Below, piece by piece: positions 19,048 to 29,095 of a stretch of DNA of 64,000 bases (within the stretch, counting starts at the first letter, position 1; each line of letters starts with the position of its first letter). Position numbers and translations under genes: made by a program. Origin of the DNA: Geitlerinema sp. BBD 1991-9 (GTDB lineage Bacteria > Cyanobacteriota > Cyanobacteriia > Cyanobacteriales > Geitlerinemataceae); NCBI GenBank assembly GCA_001657325.1, contig LWRO01000002.1:222285-286284 (forward strand), given 5' to 3'. Below the pieces are notes generated by a model that made no database searches, was not told where the DNA came from, and saw only the letters and a list, made by a program, of their open reading frames with translations.

Positions 19048-21036
19048 ATGCATATGACATCGTTCAAACGACTTTTCGTAATTGCACTGGCTAGCTCGGC
19101 GGTTATCGTTGGCACTACAATTTTCACGAGATCGATGCCCTCGATCGCTCAGAACGATCCGCCGCTATCCCAAATGTCAGAATTGCCCCTCACCCATCCC
19201 GATGTTTGGGCGTTTGTCGAACTCGCAAATCGATATGGTTGCGCCGCTCGTTACAGCGACGGATCGCTCGTCGTTCGCAGCGGCCGTCCCTTTCAACAAC
19301 AAGAGTTTATCGACGCTTTCGCGCGCTGTGGCGATCGCATCTTTCGCCTCAACCTCGATCGATTGTTAACTGACGACGAAATCGCGTTACTCCAACGCCT
19401 CGATCGCGAATTTCAAGTATTTACTATCATTGGTTCAGATTCGATCGATGCCGAAGATATCAGTACCCTCCAGCGAATTGAAAGCCCTCAGTCTGGTATG
19501 CCACAGACGACAGCTGTAGGCGCGAGTCGAGGAACCACGAGATTCTCAGCTCCTGCGCCTTATCCAGGTGGCGCTCTGGTTCTCAATGGCGAAACCGGGG
19601 AATATAACCGCGAAGAATACAATCCCATCGACGAAAATCGCTTTCTACAAGCGAGGACTCATCCGCTTTCAACGTTTTCGATCGACGTAGACGGAGCCTC
19701 CTACAGCAACGTGCGCCGCTTTCTCAATAGCGGACAACTACCTCCTATCGATGCTGTACGAATCGAAGAACTGATTAATTATTTCAACTACGACGATCCC
19801 GAACCCGAGGGCGATTTGCCCTTCTCTCTCACCACCGAACTCTCGGAAGCTCCTTGGAATCGCAACCATCAACTCGTTCGCATCGGTTTGAAGGGGAAAT
19901 CCATTCCCACGGAGAACCTCCCGCCGAGTAACCTCGTCTTTCTCCTCGACGTGTCCGGTTCCATGAACGCACCTGATAAACTACCGTTACTCAAATCGGC
20001 GTTTCGGCTGCTAGTCAACGAACTCGATGAAGACGACACGGTCAGTATAGTCGTGTATGCCGGGGCGGCAGGAATCGTTCTCGAACCGACACCGGGAGAC
20101 CAAAAGGATGCGATTCTCGACGCGATCGAGCAACTTCAAGCAGGCGGATCGACTGCTGGGGGTGAAGGGATTCAACTCGCTTACGAATTGGCTCGGGAGA
20201 ACTTGGTCCGAAACGGAAATAATCGCGTTATCCTCGCCACCGATGGCGATTTCAACGTGGGAATTTCCAGCGAAGCCGAGTTAATTCGACTGATCGAAAA
20301 CCGACGGGACGACGATATTTTCTTGACCGTTTTGGGTTTTGGCACTGGCAATTTGCAAGATGCCAAAATGGAGCAGTTGGCAAATCATGGAAACGGTCAA
20401 TACGCCTACATCGATAACATTTTGGAAGCGAAAAAAGTCCTCGTTAACGAGTTGGGCGCGACGTTGCTTACGATTGCTAAAGACGTAAAAATTCAAGTGG
20501 AATTCAATCCAGCGCGAGTGCGAGCTTACCGACTCGTCGGGTACGAAAACCGCCTGCTGCAAGCAGAAGAATTTAACGACGACACGCGCGATGCGGGGGA
20601 ATTAGGGGCGGGACATTCCGTAACAGCTCTGTACGAAGTTTTACCCGTCGGGGCAGAAGTCGATGTCGAACTGCCAGAGGTTGACGAGTTGCGCTACCAA
20701 CAGCCGACAGAAACGACGGATTTCGCCGAACGCAGCGACGAATTAATGTTAGTCAAACTGCGCTATAAAGAACCGACAGCGGACGAATCACAGCTTATCG
20801 AGCGTCCGGTCGTCGATCGATCGATCGCCCTCAACGCCACATCAGATGATTTCCGGTTTGCATCGGCAGTCGCTACATTCGGAATGTTGTTGCGCGATTC
20901 CGAACACAAGGGCAACGCGACAGCTGTAACAGTCCGGGATCTCGCCGAAAACGCCCTCGGACGAGATCGAGAAGGCTATCGTGCCGAATTCCTGCGACTG
21001 CTCGACACTTACAGCTTGTTAGTGACTGAAGAGTAG
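19048..21036 (+). CDS. von Willebrand factor A domain protein (YfbK type), exported
   Basis: The 662-residue protein starts with a signal segment (MHMTSFKRLFVIALASSAVIVG). An SLH-like stretch as in cyanobacterial porins follows (about 50-125: HPDVWAFVELANRYGCAARYSDG). Then come the YfbK N-terminal region (YNPIDENRFLQARTHPLSTFSIDVDGASYSNVRR), the VWA domain with MIDAS motif DVSGSMN, and a DUF3520-like C-terminus (SDELMLVKLRYKEPT, FRFASAVATFGMLLRDSEHKG). It probably binds proteins at the cell surface or in the periplasm. The ATG at 19048 sits 7 nt after GAGGGGAG. The upstream-extended frame runs only through repeats. Confidence 0.92.
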   Translation: MHMTSFKRLFVIALASSAVIVGTTIFTRSMPSIAQNDPPLSQMSELPLTHPDVWAFVELANRYGCAARYSDGSLVVRSGRPFQQQEFIDAFARCGDRIFRLNLDRLLTDDEIALLQRLDREFQVFTIIGSDSIDAEDISTLQRIESPQSGMPQTTAVGASRGTTRFSAPAPYPGGALVLNGETGEYNREEYNPIDENRFLQARTHPLSTFSIDVDGASYSNVRRFLNSGQLPPIDAVRIEELINYFNYDDPEPEGDLPFSLTTELSEAPWNRNHQLVRIGLKGKSIPTENLPPSNLVFLLDVSGSMNAPDKLPLLKSAFRLLVNELDEDDTVSIVVYAGAAGIVLEPTPGDQKDAILDAIEQLQAGGSTAGGEGIQLAYELARENLVRNGNNRVILATDGDFNVGISSEAELIRLIENRRDDDIFLTVLGFGTGNLQDAKMEQLANHGNGQYAYIDNILEAKKVLVNELGATLLTIAKDVKIQVEFNPARVRAYRLVGYENRLLQAEEFNDDTRDAGELGAGHSVTALYEVLPVGAEVDVELPEVDELRYQQPTETTDFAERSDELMLVKLRYKEPTADESQLIERPVVDRSIALNATSDDFRFASAVATFGMLLRDSEHKGNATAVTVRDLAENALGRDREGYRAEFLRLLDTYSLLVTEE

Positions 21037-21157
21037 CCGGGAGACTGGAGAGACCGGGGAGACTGGGGAGGAAAATTTACCAATACGATCGGAGTTTTCG
21101 ATCGAGTACTTCCTCCTTGTCCCCTTTTACAGTGAACAGTGAGCAGTGAGCAGTGAG

Positions 21158-21183
21158 CAGTGAGCAGTTACCACTGCTCACTG
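21158..21183. terminator. Hairpin of GTGAGCA repeats between convergent genes
   Basis: CAGTGAGCAGT (21158-21168) and ACTGCTCACTG (21173-21183) form a perfect 11-bp stem around TACC. It is preceded by four imperfect GTGAGCA units from 21131. It lies between the stops of the VWA gene and gap1 and could terminate both transcripts. The repeat type is common in cyanobacterial spacers. Confidence 0.6.
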
Positions 21184-21192
21184 TAAAGTTCT

Positions 21193-22275
<1,083 letters not shown>

Positions 22276-22277
22276 TT

Positions 22278-22283
22278 AGTATA
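22278..22283 (-). promoter_or_regulatory. Possible -10 element for gap1
   Basis: On the minus strand TATACT occurs about 70 nt upstream of the gap1 start, with no good -35 hexamer at 17 nt. The rest of the 351-nt divergent spacer (22210-22560) shows no other clear signal. Confidence 0.3.
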
Positions 22284-22560
22284 CCGTCAGGATCGCACGG
22301 AGTCGGAAGCGTAGAAGCACTGATAGATAGAGAGATCGACCACCCCGGCAAGATATTCTAGAATGAGTCAGCTTTAGAAAGGTTTTAACAAGTTTGTCCC
22401 TCACGGGCTTTGCTGATAGCGTCTGATTTGACCTACTATCGAAATCGAGAGAATTGTCGAGACGGGGGTTTCGTCCAAACTCACCCGTATGCCCTCAAAC
22501 CTGAGATCGACGATCGACCGTTTCTGATATATCCTCTACTGTGCCAATCGATGAAGTCCT

Positions 22561-22881
22561 ATGAACCCTGATGAGATCAAAATCGTTCGACCTGACGGTC
22601 TGCTTGACGGTGTCAAGGCAAGTCAAGTACGTCGCGAGATTAGCGAGTGCCTGGAAGCTGGCGCAAAAATCGTTTTACTAGACTTAAAGGACGTGACGTT
22701 CATCGACAGTTCGGGGCTAGGCGCGCTCGTATCGGCACTCAAGACGGTGCGAGCGGCGGACGCGAAGATGTTCGTTTGCTCGATTAGCGATCAAGTCAAA
22801 ATTCTCTTCGAACTCACGAGCATGAACCGAGTCTTTAAAGTATTTGCCGATCGAGAGGAGTTCGAGCGCCACATCCTCTAG
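22561..22881 (+). CDS. STAS-domain anti-sigma factor antagonist
   Basis: The 106-residue single-domain STAS protein contains DVTFIDSSGLGALVSALKTV, with the phosphorylatable serine at 50/51, and ILFELTSMNRVFKVF. Such proteins switch between binding an RsbW-like kinase and being released, under control of an RsbU-like phosphatase. The matching phosphatase and an RsbW-like ATPase are encoded just downstream on the two strands, so the three probably form one partner-switching module. The ATG at 22561 gives the usual short N-terminus. Confidence 0.93.
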   Translation: MNPDEIKIVRPDGLLDGVKASQVRREISECLEAGAKIVLLDLKDVTFIDSSGLGALVSALKTVRAADAKMFVCSISDQVKILFELTSMNRVFKVFADREEFERHIL

Positions 22882-22926
22882 TCCTTCCAGGGTGTCAATA
22901 TTCGTTCGCCGTCTGAATTAACCGTC

Positions 22927-24078
22927 TTAGTTAAACGTCAGCTGTAGCAGCGATAAATCGTCATCGAGAATGCGATTGGGGGCCAGTTGCTTGATATGTT
23001 CGAGGATCGAATCGAGATGGCTTGAGTTGCGTTCGCGAGCGCAAGCCAGCCAATTGGCAAAGGCATCAAGCCCCCAGACGGTATCGTTGGGTTGCGGAAT
23101 TTCGTAAACCCCATCGCTAAAGACGTAAAGCTGGCTCGATGGTTCGATAAAACAGCGCTTGCTTTCGTACTCTATATCGGGAAACATTCCGATCGGCAAA
23201 CTCGGGGTGTTGAGTTGTTGTACGTTCGGGATTGTATTCGGAGTTCCGGAAATGAGTAAGGCAGGAGGATGACCGGCGCTTGCGTAGACGAGTTCGCGGT
23301 TTTTCGTATCGTAAACCCCATACCAAATCGTGAAATACTTCTCTTCGTAGAAATGACTGGACGGAATCGTCTGAAATGCTTGGTTGAGGGCGCCGAGAAC
23401 TTCCTTCGGATGGTAGAAATTGGTATGAGGCAACGATCGAGATCGCAAGACGTTGAGAACCGACACGGATAGCAGTGCCGCACCGACGCCGTGACCGGAC
23501 ACATCGACTAAATAAATTGCCAAATGGCTTTCGTCGAGCCACTGAAAATCGTAGCAGTCGCCCCCGAGTTGTTGCGAGGGGATAAATCGCGCGTCGATGC
23601 GAACCGGAGCGTCAAAGGTTGAAGAGGGGAGGAGCGATCGAACGTATCCTGCGGCCTCGAGCAACTCCGTTTCGAGCATCTGCTTTTGTTTTTGTAAGTC
23701 TTGACTGAGCTGGTGAATCCTTAGCCCCGCACGAACGCGAGCTTGCAACTCATCAATCTCGATCGGTTTGGCTAAAAACTCGTCTGCTCCCGTATCGAGA
23801 CCTGTTACCCGATCCTCGACGGCACCCCGTGCCGTCAGTAAAATAAAAAACGTCGTTGAAAGGGTCGGGTTCGCTTTGACTTGACGGCAAACCTCCAAGC
23901 CGTCCATCACGGGCATCATCCAATCGCAGACGATCAAGCCGGGTTGAAGTTCCCGTGCCAGCCGAACGCCGTCTTCCCCATTGTCGGCTGCTGTCACTTC
24001 ATACCCTTGACGCTGAAGGGCGCGCTTGAGCACCAATCGCGTTGTCGGATCGTCATCAATGAGTAGAATTGGAGTCAT
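22927..24078 (-). CDS. Response regulator with PP2C (RsbU/SpoIIE-type) phosphatase
   Basis: The 383-residue protein starts with a receiver domain (1-118: ILLIDDDPTT, phosphoacceptor D in VCDWMMPVMDG, LTARG, FLAKPIEIDEL). A coiled linker (about 120-150) and a PPM-type phosphatase domain follow, with LGGDCYDFQWLDESHLAIYLVDVSGHGVGAALLS (metal-binding aspartates), YASAGHPPALLI and YVFSDGVYE. It would dephosphorylate a STAS partner under control of a histidine kinase. It is divergent from the RsbW-like gene (49 nt) and convergent with the STAS gene. Confidence 0.94.
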   Translation of the reverse strand: MTPILLIDDDPTTRLVLKRALQRQGYEVTAADNGEDGVRLARELQPGLIVCDWMMPVMDGLEVCRQVKANPTLSTTFFILLTARGAVEDRVTGLDTGADEFLAKPIEIDELQARVRAGLRIHQLSQDLQKQKQMLETELLEAAGYVRSLLPSSTFDAPVRIDARFIPSQQLGGDCYDFQWLDESHLAIYLVDVSGHGVGAALLSVSVLNVLRSRSLPHTNFYHPKEVLGALNQAFQTIPSSHFYEEKYFTIWYGVYDTKNRELVYASAGHPPALLISGTPNTIPNVQQLNTPSLPIGMFPDIEYESKRCFIEPSSQLYVFSDGVYEIPQPNDTVWGLDAFANWLACARERNSSHLDSILEHIKQLAPNRILDDDLSLLQLTFN

Positions 24079-24127
24079 AGCCTAAAAACATAGCACAAGT
24101 CATATCGCGAACGAGGATGTCATTGCG

Positions 24128-24583
24128 TTGGAAGAGTCGAGCAAGTTTCCCCCACCTCAGTACTCATCACTTCGGGTCTCTACGGATCGGAATTCCTTAA
24201 TTCGAGTTTTGGAATGGTTCGACTGCTTGGAATCGGACATCGTTCCTCAACTGGTCTGGTTACAGTTTAAAACAGCCCTTGCTGAAGGATTTATGAATGC
24301 GGTTCTACACGCTCACGGAGATCGCAAAGACGCACCTGAAATCGAGATCGAGTTCGAGCAAACTCCGACTTACTTAAAACTGAGAATTATCGATTGTGGA
24401 TCGCCGTTCGATCTCGACGATAAACTCACTACCCTTCACGAAGCCGACGATCTGCACGCTACGAGCGGACGGGGACTGAAGCTCATGCAATGTATTGCCG
24501 ATCGACTGACTTACGAGCGTCTCGACAGCGATCGAAACTGTTTGTCGATTCTCAAGTATTACGAGCGCGAACCGTTAGTATAG
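24128..24583 (+). CDS. RsbW-like ATP-binding protein (HATPase_c)
   Basis: The 151-residue protein has the GHKL N-box ALAEGFMNAVLHAHGD, G1 motif IIDCGSPFD and G2 SGRGLKLMQCIADRL. It resembles anti-sigma factor serine kinases of the RsbW/SpoIIAB type and would phosphorylate the STAS protein at 22561. Whether it binds a sigma factor is not known for the cyanobacterial branch. The start is TTG at 24128 (MEESSKFPPPQYSS), with ACGAGGA about 10 nt upstream; the nearby ATG at 24117 is out of frame. Confidence 0.87.
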   Translation: MEESSKFPPPQYSSLRVSTDRNSLIRVLEWFDCLESDIVPQLVWLQFKTALAEGFMNAVLHAHGDRKDAPEIEIEFEQTPTYLKLRIIDCGSPFDLDDKLTTLHEADDLHATSGRGLKLMQCIADRLTYERLDSDRNCLSILKYYEREPLV

Positions 24584-24588
24584 ACCCT

Positions 24589-24747
24589 TCATTCTCCAAA
24601 GCACCACGACAAGATAGCGACGATCGCGCTGAGGGTTAACCATTGTGGGACGCTCGCACTATCTAAAATGGCAATTGGCAGATCGACGAAGATTTCGGTC
24701 AACACCCAGCCGATGAGGGTAAAAACCATTACCAAAACGAGCGGCAT
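24589..24747 (-). CDS. Small membrane protein of 52 residues
   Basis: The frame starts MPLVLVMVFTLIGWVLTEIF and ends LSAIVAILSWCFGE; it contains two hydrophobic helices. GGGGAGGACG about 7 nt before the ATG at 24747 is a strong ribosome binding site, which supports a real gene. A second ATG at 24780 would add 11 residues. The family is not recognised. It is convergent with the RsbW-like gene, 5 nt apart. Confidence 0.65.
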   Translation of the reverse strand: MPLVLVMVFTLIGWVLTEIFVDLPIAILDSASVPQWLTLSAIVAILSWCFGE

Positions 24748-24913
24748 CGATCGTCCTCCCCACAAAATGCTGCTATTCATTGTATGTGGCGGCTTGGAAA
24801 TCGTCACCGCCTCCCTTCGATCGTGCGATTTTTTCAAATATGCTGAAGGCAAACCGTTGAAAGTTCGCTTTCCAGACCGGCCGACGGTTTGTCGAGTGTC
24901 GCAATACTCAATC

Positions 24914-25396
24914 ATGTCACTGGGGCTTCCGAAATTTCTCCAACGCATTTCGATCGCGGTTTTGTCGATCTCGATTGCACCACTCGTGACATCGGCCAAC
25001 GAAACCTCCCACTTTGGGACGCTGCGCGTGACGGCTGACGAGCCTGCGATTGCAGCAGGATATACGGGGGGATCGCTATCGTTACCGTTAGCCATCGCCA
25101 ACCGAGACCGCGAGGGAAACTTGTGTTTGGGATTTGGCGATCCGCTTCCTGACTACCAACTCGTCCTCGATCGATCGTTTGCGAATTTGTCGCTCGTCGT
25201 CGATAGTGGCGGACGGGATACAACGCTCGTCGTGCGAGGACCTCGGGACGCGATCGTTCGCTGTGCTGACGACTCGGAAGACGGAACAGATGCCGTTCTC
25301 GTCGCTTCAGATTGGGAACCGGGAACTTACGACATTTGGGTGGGTGCGATCGAGCCAGGCGTACAGTGGAGTTACACGCTTTCGATCGTGCCGTAG
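24914..25396 (+). CDS. Exported hypothetical protein
   Basis: The 160-residue protein begins with a signal peptide (MSLGLPKFLQRISIAVLSISIAPLVTSANE). A mature beta-rich domain follows: LCLGFGDPLPDYQLVLDRSFANLSLVVDSGGRDTTLVVRGPRDAIVRCADDSED, then SDWEPGTYDIWVGAIEPGVQWSYTLSI. The pattern (D-T-L-V-V-x-G-P and W-x-x-G-x-Y-D-I-W-V-G) resembles bacterial pre-peptidase-like or secreted beta-sandwich domains. The function is unknown. The ATG at 24914 was chosen because it opens the signal peptide; the longer frame overlaps the small membrane gene in antisense. Confidence 0.75.
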   Translation: MSLGLPKFLQRISIAVLSISIAPLVTSANETSHFGTLRVTADEPAIAAGYTGGSLSLPLAIANRDREGNLCLGFGDPLPDYQLVLDRSFANLSLVVDSGGRDTTLVVRGPRDAIVRCADDSEDGTDAVLVASDWEPGTYDIWVGAIEPGVQWSYTLSIVP

Positions 25397-25434
25397 CGGT
25401 CAGACCGAACTCCGTACAAAACTCCATCTCGCAC

Positions 25435-25466
25435 CGAAGTGGCGATCGATATCGATCGCCACTTCG
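25435..25466. terminator. 32-bp perfect palindrome between convergent genes
   Basis: The left half CGAAGTGGCGATCGAT (25435-25450) is the exact reverse complement of 25451-25466. It lies between two convergent stops (25396 and 25468) and contains two GGCGATCG/CGATCGCC HIP1-like cores. It may act as a bidirectional terminator through a cruciform-prone hairpin. No long T-tract follows on either side. Confidence 0.6.
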
Positions 25467-25467
25467 A

Positions 25468-25698
25468 TTATCGCAAGATAGAAATCTCATCCCGGACTTC
25501 CACTTTTCCTTTCACGATCGCCCGTAATAGTCGATCGACAGCCCGTCGTTCGTCTTCACTGAGTGAATCGTCCAAAACTGCAGCATGCAAGCCATATCGA
25601 TCGGCGATGGCAATATGTCCAGTCGTGCGAGCTGAAACGAGCATTTCACCGATCGCTCCGGGGATGAGCATCATTCGATCGAACGTGGTCGTATACAT
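25468..25698 (-). CDS. Conserved small hypothetical protein
   Basis: The 76-residue soluble protein starts MYTTTFDRMMLIPGAIGEML and contains RTTGHIAIADRYGLHAAVLDDSLSEDERRAVDRLLRAIVKG. The central part looks like a short helix-turn-helix followed by an amphipathic helix. It resembles small conserved cyanobacterial proteins, but no function can be given. The ATG at 25698 was preferred over a TTG two codons earlier. Confidence 0.65.
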   Translation of the reverse strand: MYTTTFDRMMLIPGAIGEMLVSARTTGHIAIADRYGLHAAVLDDSLSEDERRAVDRLLRAIVKGKVEVRDEISILR

Positions 25699-25911
25699 TA
25701 TCAAACCGTTCCCCCGGACGTAACACTTTATATTGTCATCACTGAAACCGAGAACCTCAGTGATTTCTCGCGAGCGCTCGATGTGACCTCGATCGAAGAT
25801 CTACGAGACTGAAGTCACAAGAGTGTTGCGATCGCGATCGCGGCACTCGACGGTAAATCCTTTCAAATTTCAACCCTCAGATTCAACACAATCTATCTTG
25901 TCTAGAGCTTT

Positions 25912-26868
25912 TCAAGGCTGCTTAACCTTGTCGGAAACGAGGGGATATTCCCCATTCGGCAAGGCCGACCACTCCCACATCGACCCCGCATAATTACGGA
26001 CGTTATACCCCAAATCGACCCAAACGGCAGTTAACCACCCCGACCGTACACCACCCGTACAGTATGCGACCACCTCTGTCTCAGAGGTCACGCCCATCTC
26101 GGTTAAAATCGACCGAATTTCCGTTCGATCGCGCAAACTTCCCTGGCCGTTTAACAGCGTGCGATAGTGTAAATGCTTAGCGCCAGGCACGTGTCCGCCC
26201 CGTACCTCTCCGTAAGGCGTTTCGCCAAAGTACTCCCGACGTTCCCGCGCATCCACGACAACGATCGAAGGCTCGATCGATCTCAAACGCGCTTGCAACG
26301 TTTCTCGATCGATCGACCATCGCTCCGTTCTGCGTACCTCAAAATCCCCCACTGCCGAAACGGGAGACGGAACGGTTACGTCCAAAGCTTCAAGCGCGCG
26401 AGCGCCACCATCGACCATCACAGCGAGATCGTGTCCCAACACGCGCAACATCCACACGATGCGGCCCTCTTCGCCCCAACCGTCAATCGGATCGCCCATC
26501 ACGACCACCGCTCGATCGTTGAAAATCCCCAATTGACGGAGCTTGGCTTGCAGCTGCGCGTCGTCGTCGAGCAGTTTTCCGCGATCGAGCGCCCTCAATT
26601 GTGAAAAATCCTGCCAACGGATCGCAACCGCGCCTCGCAGGCGGCGGTAACGAAGCAGTCGGGACGGTCGAGCATCGAGCCATGTCGCCCCATTTTCGAC
26701 GAGAAACTTGGCTCGAGCGGGCGTGACGACCCACTGCTTGCTGAGATCGGGCTGCGCAATCGGTTCCGTTCCCTCGGGTGTTGGGGTTGGCGTTCGCCCA
26801 ATTACCCATCCGACAGCGACGAGACCGCCGATCGTCAAAACAGCCGCGAGGGTTTTCAAAATACTCAT
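25912..26868 (-). CDS. Membrane-anchored two-domain rhodanese (sulfurtransferase)
   Basis: The 318-residue protein has an N-terminal membrane helix (5-25, LAAVLTIGGLVAVGWVIG) and a proline-rich linker. The first rhodanese domain (about 50-150) lacks a catalytic cysteine, and the second carries the active loop YCTGGVRSGW. It transfers sulfur from a donor such as thiosulfate or mercaptopyruvate; the helix places it in the periplasm or lumen. The ATG overlaps the stop of the preceding DUF6816 gene (ATGA at 26865-26868), so the two are co-translated. Confidence 0.9.
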   Translation of the reverse strand: MSILKTLAAVLTIGGLVAVGWVIGRTPTPTPEGTEPIAQPDLSKQWVVTPARAKFLVENGATWLDARPSRLLRYRRLRGAVAIRWQDFSQLRALDRGKLLDDDAQLQAKLRQLGIFNDRAVVVMGDPIDGWGEEGRIVWMLRVLGHDLAVMVDGGARALEALDVTVPSPVSAVGDFEVRRTERWSIDRETLQARLRSIEPSIVVVDARERREYFGETPYGEVRGGHVPGAKHLHYRTLLNGQGSLRDRTEIRSILTEMGVTSETEVVAYCTGGVRSGWLTAVWVDLGYNVRNYAGSMWEWSALPNGEYPLVSDKVKQP

Positions 26869-27659
26869 GTTGAAGGTTGCAACGACATCGGATCTCGATC
26901 GAGTTGCAAGTGATAGCGATACAACGCCACCGGGCGGCCGTTGGCCTGAAAATAGTTCGGATCTTGGGGCGACAAATAAACGGCCGTCATTTGTTCCGCC
27001 TCGACCCGCATCGGCGATCGACGTTCGTAAGCCGTTGTCGTTTCGACCTCGTTGAAATAGATCTGCGGTCGCGTGCGAAAGATTTGATAGGCGATTTCCG
27101 TCGCCACGAATCGATCGACGTTGGGACGTTCGCTACCGCGTCCTTTCACCACCGACACTAGCTGACGGTTAGGTGGGAGTGTCGTGACTTGACGGTTGGG
27201 ATTTGTCGGATCGATCGACACCGAAATCCCCTTGTTTTCTCCCAAATACGCTTTCGCGATTTCCAAACCGTTATACACGCGATCGGCAACCACCTCAGAC
27301 GGAGCCTCGACGGGTGCGTCAAACCGAACCCGAAAATGCAGCGCTCGATCGAGATAGCGACGGTTGCTTTCAAACCCTGGCGTTACCAAGGTGGGCGCTA
27401 AAGGGGCGATGGCTTCCACCAGCGTACTCGTGACCTCCCAATGTCCCGCCATCCACTGAGGATATGCCAGATCGCCACGCGCCACGCGCACCGGGGGTTT
27501 TGCCTGCCAGTTCGGAAAACGAGCCGCCCGATCGCCGAGAGTTCCCGCCGTTGCCATTGGCGTCCACAGACACCAAATCCAACTCATCCAGAGAATTCCC
27601 AGGAGTGCGGTGGCGGGCCAACGAACATCGATCGTCAGTAATTGGGATTTCAGACGCAT
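26865..27659 (-). CDS. DUF6816 family exported protein
   Basis: The 264-residue protein starts MRLKSQLLTIDVRWPATALL and has one hydrophobic segment (about 15-40) as a signal peptide. The family pattern is PPVRVARGDLAYPQWMAGHWEVTSTLVEAIAPLAPTLVTPGFESNRRYLDRALHFRVRF. The family is found in cyanobacteria and plastid-bearing eukaryotes and may be lumenal; the function is unknown. The ATG at 27659 lies 9 nt after the dacB stop, and its stop overlaps the rhodanese start, giving a three-gene operon dacB-DUF6816-rhodanese. Confidence 0.78.
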   Translation of the reverse strand: MRLKSQLLTIDVRWPATALLGILWMSWIWCLWTPMATAGTLGDRAARFPNWQAKPPVRVARGDLAYPQWMAGHWEVTSTLVEAIAPLAPTLVTPGFESNRRYLDRALHFRVRFDAPVEAPSEVVADRVYNGLEIAKAYLGENKGISVSIDPTNPNRQVTTLPPNRQLVSVVKGRGSERPNVDRFVATEIAYQIFRTRPQIYFNEVETTTAYERRSPMRVEAEQMTAVYLSPQDPNYFQANGRPVALYRYHLQLDRDPMSLQPST

Positions 27660-27667
27660 CAGACTTC

Positions 27668-28966
27668 TCAACTCTCCATCAAAATGTCGTTACGGTCGAG
27701 TTCCCCGAGTCGGCCCTCGGGAAAAGACGGACTCAGCGAAGGTGGCGGGTCGATCGTCCCCCACTGCTGCACGATCTTCTCCAAGAACGCATCCTGCCCT
27801 CGACGGAACGGTAACACGTAATCCCCACCGCCATTGAGAATTGCAAACCACACGATCCCTCGATCTCGCGTGGGAATGGCCCCGGCCAAAGCGCTGACGT
27901 TCCACAGCGTACCGGTTTTCACCGTTGCACCTTTCGGCATCGTGCGATCTTCGAGGGTTCCACCGTCCCGTCCGAAGATGGGAAACACGTCAGCGACGTT
28001 GAGGTGACGGGCCGTTAAGTGACGTTGAATCGCAGCAAACAAGGCACAGACTGCACGAGGAGAAATACGATTGTTGGGATTCAACCCCGACCCATCGACG
28101 AGTTGAATTTCTTCCGGAGGAACCCCTGCCAAACGTGCCGCCCGTTCGGCCACCACCACGCCACCGCCCATCTCGTCCGCCAATTGTTGCGCCATGACGT
28201 TATTACTGTGAACGTTCATCTGCTTGAGTAGCGAGACTAACGGCAGCGATCGATGTCGCACCAACCCCCACCGCCCCGTCGTTGGCGGATTGGCGTTGCC
28301 ATTGCGAACTTCACCGAGAACGTCCACTTGTGGTTTCGGCGATCGGGTCGGAAGCCGAGTGTACGCCGCTTCGATTTCAGGTGTCCACTGTCGCGCGTCG
28401 AAGGCCTGCTTGAGAAAGCGGCCGGCCAACGCGAGATCGGTTTCAAAATTCATCGCAAACCGACCTTCGACAATTAAATCGCCCGTTACGCGACGAACGC
28501 CCATTCGATCGAGAGTCACGGCCAGTCCGATCGCTTCTTCCCACACGAACAGTGGATCTCCCCCACCCGTCACGATTAAATCGCCTTCGAGAACCCCGTT
28601 GCGAATCGACCCCGTCGCACTGAGCATCGTTTCAAACTGGCGATCGAGCGCCCAAGTTTGAAGCGCCACTAACGAGGTCGCCACTTTCGTAATCGAGGCG
28701 GCCGAACGGGGAACGGTTCCGCGACGAGACACCAGGATTTGCGTCCCGGCTTGTAGCCAAATTCCTTGGTCGGCAGGCTCGATTCCGCCGGCGGCCAAAC
28801 CTTGGAGATAGGTATCGACGAGCGTTTCTGTAGCCCGATCGATCCCGCTGTCGAAGGCCAGACCCGACACCTCCGACAGCGGCCAAAATTCTGGCGGGGG
28901 CGGAAGTGTCGTTCCCGTCACCTCCAACCATAGCGCCAGCGCTCCCGAACTGATTAAATTCAGCAC
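27668..28966 (-). CDS. dacB: D-alanyl-D-alanine carboxypeptidase/endopeptidase (PBP4, peptidase S13)
   Basis: The 432-residue protein contains the three penicillin-binding motifs in order: S-I-T-K in SAASITKVATSLVALQ, S-N-N in VHSNNVMAQQLADEMGG, and K-T-G in ATVKTGTLWNVSALAG. It trims peptidoglycan cross-links in the periplasm. A GTG at 28966 starts a short hydrophobic leader (MLNLISSGALALWLEV). It is the first gene of the operon leading into DUF6816 and the rhodanese, and is divergent from plsX. Confidence 0.9.
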   Translation of the reverse strand: MLNLISSGALALWLEVTGTTLPPPPEFWPLSEVSGLAFDSGIDRATETLVDTYLQGLAAGGIEPADQGIWLQAGTQILVSRRGTVPRSAASITKVATSLVALQTWALDRQFETMLSATGSIRNGVLEGDLIVTGGGDPLFVWEEAIGLAVTLDRMGVRRVTGDLIVEGRFAMNFETDLALAGRFLKQAFDARQWTPEIEAAYTRLPTRSPKPQVDVLGEVRNGNANPPTTGRWGLVRHRSLPLVSLLKQMNVHSNNVMAQQLADEMGGGVVVAERAARLAGVPPEEIQLVDGSGLNPNNRISPRAVCALFAAIQRHLTARHLNVADVFPIFGRDGGTLEDRTMPKGATVKTGTLWNVSALAGAIPTRDRGIVWFAILNGGGDYVLPFRRGQDAFLEKIVQQWGTIDPPPSLSPSFPEGRLGELDRNDILMES

Positions 28967-29095
28967 GATCGTCGCATCCTCCCGATCGAACCGTTCGAGC
29001 GATCGAACGGATGTCTTTCAGCATTTTCAAAGCAGTTTCTCATGGCCGTCGAAGTCGTCTGGTAAAATTTGGGAGGCTTATACAACATTCGATCG

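Noticed and set aside
21131-21170. GTGAGCA repeats as a CRISPR array or iteron
   Set aside because: Four short imperfect units forming a hairpin between convergent genes; typical spacer repeat of cyanobacteria.
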